This document shows, piece by piece, positions 1 to 8,496 of a stretch of DNA of 64,000 bases. The stretch lies in NCBI RefSeq assembly GCF_004087915.1, contig NZ_CP035108.1, positions 310,001 through 374,000 on the forward strand, written 5' to 3'. The notes under the pieces are model-generated. The model was not told the origin of the DNA, searched no databases, and saw only the letters and a program-made list of their open reading frames with translations. Source of the DNA: Geovibrio thiophilus. GTDB taxonomy: Bacteria; Chrysiogenota; Deferribacteres; Deferribacterales; Geovibrionaceae. How positions within the stretch are numbered: the first letter of the stretch is position 1; the number at the start of each line of letters is the position of its first letter. The position numbers and the translations under genes are program-made.

Positions 1-1422
1 CCAGCGCAGAACAGTCCATGGTTTTGAAACCAGTACTGCGTCCACGCCGTATTCATCCTTCATCCTGTACTGAAGAACCTCAAACTGAAGAGGACCGACA
101 GCGCCAAGAAGCGGTGTAGCGCTTGTGGAGCCGGCGAGCTCGAAAGACTGCACAAGGTCTTCCGCCAGCAGGTGGTCTACACCCTTCCTGAAAGCCTTAT
201 AGTTGGATACAGTGTTGCTTTCCATATAGGCGAATACTTCGGGAGCGAAGCGGGGGATTTCATTGTAAACAATTTTAGGATCAGTGGTGAGGGTATCACC
301 TATACGAAGGTCTGCGTTGGTGATGAAGCCGATGATGTCTCCCGCGTAGCCCTCCTCCCTGATCTCCCTCTCCTGCCCGAAGACACTTTGCGAGTTGGAG
401 AGACGCACCTCACGTCCGGTGCGGGTGTTGTAGGCGGTCATGTCTCTCGTAAATTTACCGGAGCAGGCACGGATGAAAACTACCCGATCTCTGTGCTTAG
501 GGTTCATGTTGGTCTGTATCTTGAAAACGAAGCCTGTGAAGCCCGGTTTATCCAGAGGAACAGGAGTTCCGTTCGCGTTTCTGGACACGGGTTCGCCGGA
601 ATACTCAAGGAAGCCTTTCAAAAGAAGCTCCACGCCGAAGTTATTGGCGGCGCTGCCGAAGAAAACGGGTGTGGTTTTTCCTGAGAGCACTTCATCTATA
701 TCAAGCCCATTGTGGGCAAATTCCAGCATCTCAAGTTCTTCCGCTATCTCTTCGTATGCCTTTTCGCTGAGTTTCTCCTTCACGCTGTCGTCAGAGAAAT
801 CGTGCACGGAGACCGGAGCCTTGTAAGCGCCGCCCGGAACCTTCTCAAACATGTGAACCTGCTTCTTAACACGATCGTAAACCCCTTTGAAAAACGGACC
901 GCTTTCCAGAGGCCAGTTCACGGGGAAGGTCTGTATATTCAGCTCTTTTTCGACCTGATCAATCAGCTCAAGCGGTGATTTGGCGGGTCTGTCCAGCTTG
1001 TTCATGAAGGTGAATATAGGCACGCCCCGTTTCCTGCACACTTCAAAAAGCTTAAGTGTCTGGTTTTCGATACCCTTACCGGCGTCTATTACCATTATGG
1101 CAGCGTCAACCGCCAGAAGAACTCGGTAAGTGTCCTCGGAGAAATCCTTGTGACCGGGGGTGTCCAGCAGGTTGAACTGGTAGCCGCTGTACTCAAACTG
1201 AAGAACAGTTGAGGATATGGAGATTCCGCGTTTTTTCTCAAGCTCCATCCAGTCGGAGGAGGTTTCACGCTGCTTCTTCTTTGCAGTGACCGAACCAGCA
1301 AGCTCCAGAGCACCGCCGTAAAGGAGCAGTTTCTCTGTCAGAGTGGTTTTACCCGCATCAGGGTGGGAGATGATGGCGAATGTGCGTCTTTTCGATATTT
1401 CGTTATTTATGTTTGTACTCAC
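1..1422 (-). CDS. prfC: Peptide chain release factor 3, partial (3' end outside window)
   Basis: Translational GTPase that recycles RF1/RF2 from the ribosome after termination. Reading the minus strand from a GTG at 1422 gives 474 uninterrupted codons down to base 1. The G-domain motifs are clear: HPDAGKTT (P-loop), DTPGHKDF (G3) and NKLDRP (G4), followed by the beta-barrel domain II. RF3 proteins are usually a little over 520 residues, so about the last 50 are cut off by the window edge. The GTG start is preceded by GGGGAA and a good sigma70-like promoter. No in-frame ATG lies near the expected N-terminus. The gene is divergent from the respiratory operon. Identification is firm. Confidence 0.95.
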   Translation of the reverse strand, partial: MSTNINNEISKRRTFAIISHPDAGKTTLTEKLLLYGGALELAGSVTAKKKQRETSSDWMELEKKRGISISSTVLQFEYSGYQFNLLDTPGHKDFSEDTYRVLLAVDAAIMVIDAGKGIENQTLKLFEVCRKRGVPIFTFMNKLDRPAKSPLELIDQVEKELNIQTFPVNWPLESGPFFKGVYDRVKKQVHMFEKVPGGAYKAPVSVHDFSDDSVKEKLSEKAYEEIAEELEMLEFAHNGLDIDEVLSGKTTPVFFGSAANNFGVELLLKGFLEYSGEPVSRNANGTPVPLDKPGFTGFVFKIQTNMNPKHRDRVVFIRACSGKFTRDMTAYNTRTGREVRLSNSQSVFGQEREIREEGYAGDIIGFITNADLRIGDTLTTDPKIVYNEIPRFAPEVFAYMESNTVSNYKAFRKGVDHLLAEDLVQSFELAGSTSATPLLGAVGPLQFEVLQYRMKDEYGVDAVLVSKPWTVLRW

Positions 1423-1456
1423 AGCAGGCGTTCCCCGAAGTTATTTTAAGGCGGAA

Positions 1457-1485
1457 ATAATAACCCGAATGCTTGTTTATGTAAA
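1457..1485 (-). promoter_or_regulatory. sigma70-like promoter of prfC
   Basis: On the minus strand TTTACA (1480-1485) is followed after exactly 17 bp by TATTAT (1457-1462), 35 bp upstream of the prfC GTG. The match to consensus and the spacing are good. The rest of the 1423-1742 gap is AT-rich, with an imperfect inverted repeat (ACTAAG...CTTAGT) near 1532-1562. I see no gene there. Confidence 0.55.
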
Positions 1486-1742
1486 TATATTCCGTTGCCG
1501 GAAACACTGCATCCGTATGTTCATGATGATTAAGACTAAGTTTAGCAGAGCTTAAATCTTAGTATTGAGTATTTATTTCATGCTAATATAAATTATTGTT
1601 AATAGGGTAATTGTTTATAGTTATGTTACCCGTTTAATACCCGCTTTTTTACAGGTTATTCACTGTTACTTCATTTCTCAAAAAGTCTATTCTGTTTAGA
1701 ACATCGTTTACGGTGTTAATTTATTCAATTTCTGGAGGAAGT

Positions 1743-3213
1743 ATGCGCTATCTGATTATGTGCATTTCCTTCTGTTTTTTATTGTCAGTTACGGCAATGA
1801 AGGCGGAAGCATTTGAGAACGGCGCTTCAAACACGCCGGACAGCCGGACGCAGCAGGTCTCTCCCGGACAGTTCAAGGAGAGCTACGAGGGTATAGGTCT
1901 TACAGAGGACACCAAGATCTACCTTACGCTGACGTCCCGCTACAGACTGCGTACGAACGACTACGCAGACGATCAGGATTTCTACCAGTATCTCCGTGTC
2001 CACACGGACGCAGTGAAGCTCGGTGACGGAACGGTGAGATTCGCCGCGTTCGCCAGATTCGCGGATGATATTGACGGAGACCACAAGAAGAGCTGCGGAT
2101 GATATTGACGGAGACCACAAGAAGAGCTGGGGAGATAACTACTACTATTATCACCGTGACGCTCTTGACACCCAGCTCGGCTACGATGACTGGGCTCCGA
2201 GACTGTACAACGGCTACGCTCAGTTTGACGGCGTAATCAAGAACACAGTCCTGAATGTGGGACGCTTCTATCTTTCCCATCAGAACACCTTCCAGCTTGA
2301 CGGAGCGGACGCTTCAGTGAAGCTCGGCGAGATGGTAGAGGTATACGCTTTCGGGGGCAAACCCGTGAGCTACTACTATGATGTTGATGACGACACGCTG
2401 TTCGGCGGCGGAATCAATGTTAAGGTGATGGAGCAGACCAAGGTAGGAGCAGAGTATGTCCGTCTCGATGTAACGGACATAGATGACGACTACACCAAGT
2501 TCAGGCTCGATCAGGCTATCCCTAACGGTAACCTTGTTCTCGCCTACACTCTTCTGAATGACGCGGCTACAGTTAACGCCGAAGGCACCTATGAGATAGT
2601 CTCCACGGGAACTATCCTCACGCTGAAATATGAAGGTCTTACTGATGAGGTCGACTATGAGAACTCATACGTGGTGAACCCCCTGACGAATACCCTTCTC
2701 GCGGAGAGCAAGTACAGCAAGTACGAAGCGGGCGTATATCAGGCATTCCTTAAGAACTTCGCCGCTGGACTCACCTATGAGACCAAGGCAGTGAGCGGCA
2801 CGGAGAACTTCGACAACCGTGATTATTCCAGAATCAAGGGTAAATTCGACATTTACGGACTCCCCTCCGAGAACACATATGTATCGTTCAGCGTAGACTA
2901 CTGGGATGTAAAGAACACCCCCGACTCAGACGACAACGAGCGTCTTCAGTACGGAGTTCAGGTCAGCCAGAAGGTCGGACGCACTATGGACGTATGGGCA
3001 GGCACGTCCTTCAGCCGTTATGAGTATGACTACATAAACGACAGAAGGAAGGACTCTGTAAGAAGCTACTACATAGGCGGTCAGTATCAGCCGACGAAGA
3101 TCCTCAGCCTTATGGCGGATCTGAGCATGGAGGATACGGAGTTCTATGATGATGTTGATACGAGCCTTGACAAGAACTACACGGCAGAGCTGTGGGCTAA
3201 CATCATTTTTTAG
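1743..3213 (+). pseudogene. Outer-membrane beta-barrel (porin-like) protein, frameshifted by a 34-bp tandem duplication
   Basis: First gene of the respiratory operon. The ATG at 1743 follows a GGAGGA box and begins a signal peptide (MRYLIMCISFCFLL...AEA). The reading frame stops at 2102 because a 34-bp unit is present twice (2061-2094 and 2095-2128). Removing one copy restores a single 478-residue protein ending in aromatic-rich strands and a terminal Phe (...WANIIF), the usual outer-membrane barrel signature. Tyr/Asp-rich alternating strands fill the whole length and there are no heme motifs. It probably lets substrate reach the periplasmic reductase, or serves as the barrel of a porin-cytochrome conduit. 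That role is inferred from the neighbours only. The break may be a real mutation, a phase-variable state or an assembly error. Without the duplication it would be a normal CDS. Confidence 0.8.
2061..2128 (+). repeat. 34-bp perfect tandem duplication inside the barrel gene
   Basis: Two adjacent identical 34-bp units, starting gcggatgata and ending agaagagct, at 2061-2094 and 2095-2128. Because 34 is not a multiple of three, the second copy shifts the frame and creates a TGA at 2100-2102. With one copy the protein reads FADDIDGDHKKSWGDN without interruption. Confidence 0.97.
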
Positions 3214-3224
3214 GGAGGAGATTT

Positions 3225-3689
3225 ATGAAAGCGAAGATAACTGTACTCTCTATGGTAATGGCTATGCTGCTTGTTGCTGTGTATGCCTTTGCCGTGGAAT
3301 CGAATAAACCCTCCAGTCACGATATTTCATGGATGGACAGACACGGCTCGGCAAGCAGAGTGAACAAGCAGGAATGCCTTGAGTGCCATACCGATCAGGT
3401 GAGCTGTATCCAGTGCCATCAGGAAGTATCGCCGAGAAGCCATACCCCTTCATGGACGAAGAGGGGTCACGGACTTGAGGCGAGATGGGACAGAAGCTCC
3501 TGTACGACCTGCCATAAGGAAGACAGCTGCATAGAGTGTCACAGCGTGACTCCCCCTTCCAGCCACAGACCGGGCTGGGGCGGCTCCGGAGCCAGCCTGA
3601 ACAGACACTGCAACAACTGCCACTACCCTGTGCAGGACAATTCATGCTTTGTATGCCACAAAACGGCGCACGCGCCTAATGCGTACTAG
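3225..3689 (+). CDS. Periplasmic hexaheme c-type cytochrome
   Basis: A 154-residue exported cytochrome. It has a clear signal peptide (MKAKITVLSMVMAMLLVAVYAFA) and six CxxCH heme-attachment motifs: CLECH, CIQCH, CTTCH, CIECH, CNNCH and CFVCH. The motifs come in close pairs, and SH-x-x-W-containing spacers recur three times, as if the protein arose by duplication of a diheme unit. It starts 11 bp after the barrel gene behind GGAGGAG and is followed 16 bp later by the catalytic subunit, so co-transcription is likely. By position it should carry electrons between the quinone pool or another cytochrome and the iron-sulfur subunit. The exact partner cannot be read from sequence. Confidence 0.9.
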   Translation: MKAKITVLSMVMAMLLVAVYAFAVESNKPSSHDISWMDRHGSASRVNKQECLECHTDQVSCIQCHQEVSPRSHTPSWTKRGHGLEARWDRSSCTTCHKEDSCIECHSVTPPSSHRPGWGGSGASLNRHCNNCHYPVQDNSCFVCHKTAHAPNAY

Positions 3690-3705
3690 ATGTTAGGAGG
3701 ATATT

Positions 3706-6582
3706 ATGAGTCTTAAAGATAAACTTAATCAGGTAACCCGCCGAGACTTCCTTAAGGGAGTGAGCGCAGTGGGCGCCACCGCTGCTGTATACGGCTGCGG
3801 CGGTTCCGGTGACGGCGGCAAAACATACATGGAAGAGGACGAGGAAAACCGTCTCACGCCTCCTGCAATCACGGAAACCACAATTATGGGCGGAACTCCT
3901 CACAACTGCGGCGGACGCTGCGTGAGCAAATACTACGTCAAAGACGGTGTGGTAAAAAGAATCACCACTGACGAACGTGAGGACAAAAGCATTTCCGAGG
4001 GCGACAATCCGCAGTATCGTTCATGCGTTCGCTGCCACTCAAGAAAACAGTGGTTCTACCGCAACGACCGTATCCTTTACCCTCTGAAACAAACAGGTGA
4101 AAGAGGCGATGTCAACGGTTTCGTGAGAATCTCATGGGAACAGGCATTCACTGAAATCTCCGCAAAAATGCAGAATGTAATTGGCAGATACGGAGCAAAA
4201 GGCATACATTCGATCTATTCTTCCGGAGACCAGACTGGCTGGGCGAGAAACTCCCTGCACAGGCTTCTGAATATTCTCGGCGGTTATACTTACTACTATA
4301 CCGATTACAGTTTCCCTGCCCTTGAACATGTGGCGCCTTTTGTGGAAGGTAAATCAAATTATCTGCCCAGCGGTAACTCTTATCAGGATGCCTTGAGATC
4401 GGACAGGGTTGTTATGTGGGGATTTAACCCCAGCGAAATGATACAGGCATGCAACGCAAGCTATTATCTTACCCAGATTAAGGAGCGCGGTGTACCCTTC
4501 ACCTTCGTAGACACCCGTGTTTCCAAAACATCGGCTCTGCTTGCAGACGAATATATCAGTATAATGCCCTGCACGGATGCTGCGCTTATTATGGCAATGC
4601 TTTATCATCTGCTGAAGAATCACCTTACTTCTCTTGACGTGCCTTTCATCACAACTTACATGTACGGATTCTTCGACACAGGCAACACATTTGTGACCGG
4701 TCGTGCTGCAAACGCCGCTTACACTGTTCCTGACGGAGGCTCACTCTCCGCCTTTATCATGGGTGATGACACATATCTCGTGGATCAGGGTTTCAATTCA
4801 GGACTTTCGATTTATCCGGATTCCATCGGCTACAACGTAAATACTGATGATGATCTTTACGGCAAGGCTGTCCGCATTTGGGGACAGGATGCCAAAACTC
4901 CCGAATGGGCTGAGAAAATTACGGGTGTTCCCGCTGCGAAAATCCGTGAATTTGCAGAAATGTATCTGAATGAAAGAGTAAACACTTTCATCGGCGGCGG
5001 ATACCAGAGGCATACGGAATCTGAACAGGCGATTTGGCTGCACAGAGTTCTTTCTGTTGTGACCAAAAATTTCGGTGCGGAAGGAAGAGGTTCAGGCTAC
5101 CCCGTGAGCAATACTTCGGTTTCTGCTCCGAGCCAGCTTCTCTCTAATTCAAACAGTGTGGTTCTCACTGATCTTTACGATCCGTCCAAGGTTACATCTC
5201 TTGACTATGTACCCACTGCACAGAGGTATAACATGCCTGTATTTGTGATTCCAGATGCGGTGGATAACGCGGGAACAGGCAAATCAAGATGGAACGACGG
5301 GCAGGTTAAAGCAATCCATGAAGGCTTCGGTAAGATTATATTTGCTCCCGGCGGCAACATCATGGTTAACCAGTCGGGCGATGTTAACTACAACTGGGAA
5401 ATTTTCTCAGACAGAACCAAATGTGAGATGATTGTGACGCTTGATCATTTCATGACTGCTTCAGCTTCTATTTCTGACTATATACTTCCCGCGACAATGC
5501 AGGGAGAAAAGCCCGGCGCACTGACTTCCACCGAAGGTGTTCTGCGAGTGAACAAAGTTCATGATATTCCCGGAGAAGTTATGGATGAATATTCCATAAT
5601 GGCAGGTATAGCTGAAAAACTCGGCGTTCAGGCGCAGTTCCTTGACGGTTACCCCGCAGGGCAGGAAGGCATGGAAGCCAGACTTCAAGCCGGTTGGGAA
5701 GCTGCGAACCTCACTACAAAATACGGAATGACTTACGATGAGTGGGTTGAACAGGGAATCGCGACCCTTCACGGCACTTATGATGCTTCAAGCTATAAAA
5801 TAACACACCTCGCCTTCCGTAACGATCCCGTTGCCAGCCCTCTCAACAGCGCATCAGGCAAATTTGAGGCTTTCTGCGGCAATATGGTTGAGGATTATGA
5901 AGCAAGGCATCACGACAATATAGATACTTCAACCACTGACTCCGGCGGAGCGGCGACTCTCTATAATCTCGGAGAGATTTACACCGCAGGAACAGGAAGC
6001 AGCACAGGGAGAAGATACCTTTATCCGATCCCCATGTATATTCCTGCTGTTGAAGGTAAACATGCGGTGGATATAACTAATGCCACAGATGAAATGTGCC
6101 ATGACGACCCGCTCGGTCTTAAAGCTAAAGGGTATACCTATACTCTTCACACATGGCACATGATGTACAGATCACACTCTACCCTGAACAACATTGCGTA
6201 TCTGAACGAGTGCTACAAACAGGACGCAGACGGCAACGCCGCTTTCCTTGATCCTGAACGTGACTGGACAGAGGGAGTATGGGACGACGGTGTTTATGAA
6301 TCCATATGGATGAGCCCGTCGGATGCTGTCAGCATCGGTGTCCAGACCGGCGACAGAGTTCTTATCAGTAACGACAGAGGCAAAATGTATGCTTCCGTTA
6401 TTGTTACTAACCGAGTTCGCCCTACCATTATTCATATTGGTCAGGGTGCATGGTTTAAGAAAAACTCATCCGGAATTGATGTGGGCGGCTGCGCCAACAC
6501 TGTTGTTACCGCAAGACCGTCCAGAATCTGCAAAGGCATGACTTCTGCAAACGACACTCGTGTCAAAATCGAAAAGGCGTAG
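3706..6582 (+). CDS. Tat-exported molybdopterin oxidoreductase, DMSO reductase family catalytic subunit
   Basis: A 958-residue catalytic subunit with a twin-arginine signal (TRRDFLKG, residues 11-18), followed by a Cys at 31 that could be a lipobox Cys. The FeS segment reads HNCGGRC (Cys68, Cys72) and then CVRCH (Cys107/110). The position equivalent to the first Cys of DmsA is Thr64. The molybdenum ligand is probably Ser202 in TDYSF, aligned with the DYS serine of DmsA. A molydopterin dinucleotide-binding domain occupies the C-terminus. The closest architecture I recognise is DmsA/YnfE-like. The substrate could be DMSO, selenate, tetrathionate, an arsenic oxyanion or another, and is not decidable here. 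It follows GGAGG at good spacing. The iron-sulfur subunit follows at 13 bp, and no anchor subunit gene is present. Confidence 0.92.
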   Translation: MSLKDKLNQVTRRDFLKGVSAVGATAAVYGCGGSGDGGKTYMEEDEENRLTPPAITETTIMGGTPHNCGGRCVSKYYVKDGVVKRITTDEREDKSISEGDNPQYRSCVRCHSRKQWFYRNDRILYPLKQTGERGDVNGFVRISWEQAFTEISAKMQNVIGRYGAKGIHSIYSSGDQTGWARNSLHRLLNILGGYTYYYTDYSFPALEHVAPFVEGKSNYLPSGNSYQDALRSDRVVMWGFNPSEMIQACNASYYLTQIKERGVPFTFVDTRVSKTSALLADEYISIMPCTDAALIMAMLYHLLKNHLTSLDVPFITTYMYGFFDTGNTFVTGRAANAAYTVPDGGSLSAFIMGDDTYLVDQGFNSGLSIYPDSIGYNVNTDDDLYGKAVRIWGQDAKTPEWAEKITGVPAAKIREFAEMYLNERVNTFIGGGYQRHTESEQAIWLHRVLSVVTKNFGAEGRGSGYPVSNTSVSAPSQLLSNSNSVVLTDLYDPSKVTSLDYVPTAQRYNMPVFVIPDAVDNAGTGKSRWNDGQVKAIHEGFGKIIFAPGGNIMVNQSGDVNYNWEIFSDRTKCEMIVTLDHFMTASASISDYILPATMQGEKPGALTSTEGVLRVNKVHDIPGEVMDEYSIMAGIAEKLGVQAQFLDGYPAGQEGMEARLQAGWEAANLTTKYGMTYDEWVEQGIATLHGTYDASSYKITHLAFRNDPVASPLNSASGKFEAFCGNMVEDYEARHHDNIDTSTTDSGGAATLYNLGEIYTAGTGSSTGRRYLYPIPMYIPAVEGKHAVDITNATDEMCHDDPLGLKAKGYTYTLHTWHMMYRSHSTLNNIAYLNECYKQDADGNAAFLDPERDWTEGVWDDGVYESIWMSPSDAVSIGVQTGDRVLISNDRGKMYASVIVTNRVRPTIIHIGQGAWFKKNSSGIDVGGCANTVVTARPSRICKGMTSANDTRVKIEKA

Positions 6583-6595
6583 GGAGGATTGAATC

Positions 6596-7213
6596 ATGGC
6601 TAAACAGATGGCATTTTACTTTGACCAGAATAGATGTATGGGCTGCCACGCCTGCGTTGTTGCCTGCAAAGACTGGAACGACGTTAAACCCGGCAAGGCA
6701 AGCTGGAGAAACTTAAGTGTTACGGAAAGCGGCGCTTTCCCTGATGTAAAGGTTTTTAATCTAGTGCTTGCCTGCAACCATTGCGCAAACCCCGCATGTA
6801 CTGCGGCCTGCCCCGTGGGAGCGATCTATAAAAGAAAAGAGGACGGCATAGTCATAGTAGACCGTGACAAGTGCCAGAACATCCGTTCCTGCGCTGTTGC
6901 GTGCCCTTACGGCGCTCCTCAGTTCGGAGACGACAAGTCCGAACCTGTTAAGAAAGCAAGCTGGGCAGTTGCTCACCCCGTGCAGAAATGTACCTTCTGC
7001 TGGGACAGGCTTGACGACGGTCTTGCTCCTTCGTGCGTGGCAGCCTGCCCGCAGAGAGCGCTTGACTTCGGCACAGTTGAAGAGATCAGCGCGAAATATC
7101 CCACAGCACAGAGAACCGCTGTAGGTATGCCCGATTCAGCTAAAGACTCCAACGGTAACACTCTTACCTCCGGAGACACAGTACCCTCAATTTTCTTTAA
7201 ACCGAAAAACTAG
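6596..7213 (+). CDS. Four-cluster ferredoxin-type electron-transfer subunit (DmsB-like)
   Basis: A 205-residue beta subunit that would pass electrons to the molybdopterin subunit. Four Cys groups are visible: CMGCHACVVAC (14-24), CNHCANPACTAAC (60-72), CQNIRSCAVAC (93-103) and CTFC...CVAAC. The third group has Ile96 where DmsB has the second Cys (Cys102 in E. coli), so this cluster has only three group Cys ligands. In NarH a Trp sits there and a [3Fe-4S] cluster forms, and DmsB Cys102 mutants behave likewise, so a high-potential [3Fe-4S] centre is plausible here. There is no own signal peptide; it is presumably co-exported with the Tat-bearing subunit. RBS GGGAGG precedes the ATG. Confidence 0.93.
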   Translation: MAKQMAFYFDQNRCMGCHACVVACKDWNDVKPGKASWRNLSVTESGAFPDVKVFNLVLACNHCANPACTAACPVGAIYKRKEDGIVIVDRDKCQNIRSCAVACPYGAPQFGDDKSEPVKKASWAVAHPVQKCTFCWDRLDDGLAPSCVAACPQRALDFGTVEEISAKYPTAQRTAVGMPDSAKDSNGNTLTSGDTVPSIFFKPKN

Positions 7214-7223
7214 AGGGGATACA

Positions 7224-7249
7224 GACTGTCATGTTCCTCTTTGACAGTC
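7224..7249 (+). other. Hairpin after the respiratory operon
   Basis: GACTGTCA (7224-7231) pairs perfectly with TGACAGTC (7242-7249) 11 bp after the stop of the iron-sulfur subunit. No T-run follows, so it may protect the 3' end rather than terminate. Confidence 0.5.
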
Positions 7250-7277
7250 CATCCGCAAGATGATTTACCAAGTGTAT

Positions 7278-7316
7278 CTGCCGGAGCGGCTTATTTCCGC
7301 TCCGGCAGTATTTCTT
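7278..7316 (+). terminator. Bidirectional terminator-like hairpin between convergent operons
   Basis: A 12-bp perfect stem, CTGCCGGAGCGG (7278-7289) with CCGCTCCGGCAG (7297-7308), separated by a 7-nt loop and followed on the plus strand by TATTTCTTT. The last codons and stop of the minus-strand HDOD gene lie inside the stem. Confidence 0.7.
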
Positions 7317-8496
7317 TCAGCATTTCAGCCGTTTTCCCGACAGTTTCCGGGCTTATCAGCCCGCTGCCGCATGATTCATAGAAGCTTGTGTCCGTATCCC
7401 GTTGATGCTCCAGTGCCGCAGTTATGCGTGAAACAGCCAGTAGAGCGGCGGCAATAAGCCTGTTTTCAGGAGAAGCATCTTCCGGTTTCTGCTGATAGAT
7501 CAAAACCTCAAGAGTGTCGAAGGGGATGTTGTACAATTCAAGAAAGTAACCCGTTATATGGGTGCTGAGATCTGTTTTGATATTGAGCAGCTCCTCCGCT
7601 TCTGCAAAAGAGCACGCATGTTCGGCAGCTGTTTTTAGTGTCTGTTCGTATCTTTCGGGTCTGAAGCAGAGAAGTATTATCTCCCCTATGCAGGAGAGCA
7701 GTCCGGCAGTGGATGCTATGCTTTTGTTATATTCCTGCCCGCTCTGGCGGAGGCAGAAGTCAACGCCTTTATTAAGTATCAGTCCTTTTCTGAATACGGC
7801 GGCAAGCTTTGCTTCACTCACGCAGCAGTTTATCTGCTCTGCCATTTTATACATAAGGACAATTTCCCGTACTGCGTTGAGACCTATCATAAGCACTGTC
7901 TGCTCAATAGTCGTGTAAGCTTTGCCGCCGTAAAACACCGAGTTGCCTATCTGCATGATTTTTGCCGTGAGAGAGACATCCTCTTTGAAAATATTCGTTA
8001 AGACATCCACAGACGCGCCGCTTTCTATCGCCTTGTCCAGCCTCAGATAAATATCAGGGAGACTGGGGAGTTTTTCTATCCGGCTGAAAACGGTTATGAG
8101 CTCTCTGTCCTTTATGCGCTGCATGGTGGATATTATGTGGACAAGCCTTTCCGGAAGGTTGTAGGCGTTCCAAGGTTTTTTGAAATATGCCATGGCAATG
8201 CCTTTCCCTATGGCGTGTGTTATTGCGTCTGTTTCCACATAGCCGCTGAGTATGGCCCTGAAAGTGTACGGATACTGCTCTTTGATCTGCGTAAGAAGCT
8301 GGATGCCGTTAACATCGGGCATTTTGTAATCGCTCAGGATCAGATCCACCTTGTGCTCTGACATTATCTTCAGCGCCTCAGCAGCACCGCAGGCAGTCAG
8401 CACTTTGACCCTGCTTCCGAAGAACCGTCTTTTAAGGGAATTGAGTATATTCTGCTCGTCGTCTACGATAAGAATTGTTCCTGCTTCATGTTCCAT
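7291..8496 (-). CDS. Response regulator with HDOD output domain
   Basis: Receiver plus HDOD protein of about 401 residues. The REC domain is N-terminal (TILIVDDEQN, phospho-acceptor Asp in LILSDYKMP, conserved Lys in FKKPW). An HDOD domain follows (SRIEKLPSLPDIYLRL...KEDVSLTAKIMQIGNSVFYG), a catalytically inactive HD relative common in signalling scaffolds. I chose the ATG at 8496, which has CAGG just upstream and overlaps the stop of the kinase gene by 11 bp. The frame is open to 8517 but lacks a Shine-Dalgarno there. It is the last gene of the five-gene signalling operon and probably receives phosphate from one of its two kinases. The output is unknown, since there is no DNA-binding domain. 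Confidence 0.88.
   Translation of the reverse strand: MEHEAGTILIVDDEQNILNSLKRRFFGSRVKVLTACGAAEALKIMSEHKVDLILSDYKMPDVNGIQLLTQIKEQYPYTFRAILSGYVETDAITHAIGKGIAMAYFKKPWNAYNLPERLVHIISTMQRIKDRELITVFSRIEKLPSLPDIYLRLDKAIESGASVDVLTNIFKEDVSLTAKIMQIGNSVFYGGKAYTTIEQTVLMIGLNAVREIVLMYKMAEQINCCVSEAKLAAVFRKGLILNKGVDFCLRQSGQEYNKSIASTAGLLSCIGEIILLCFRPERYEQTLKTAAEHACSFAEAEELLNIKTDLSTHITGYFLELYNIPFDTLEVLIYQQKPEDASPENRLIAAALLAVSRITAALEHQRDTDTSFYESCGSGLISPETVGKTAEMLKEILPERK

Noticed and set aside
1743-2102. Short separate protein of about 120 residues ahead of a second ORF
   Set aside because: The break is explained exactly by the 34-bp duplication; both parts belong to one barrel protein.
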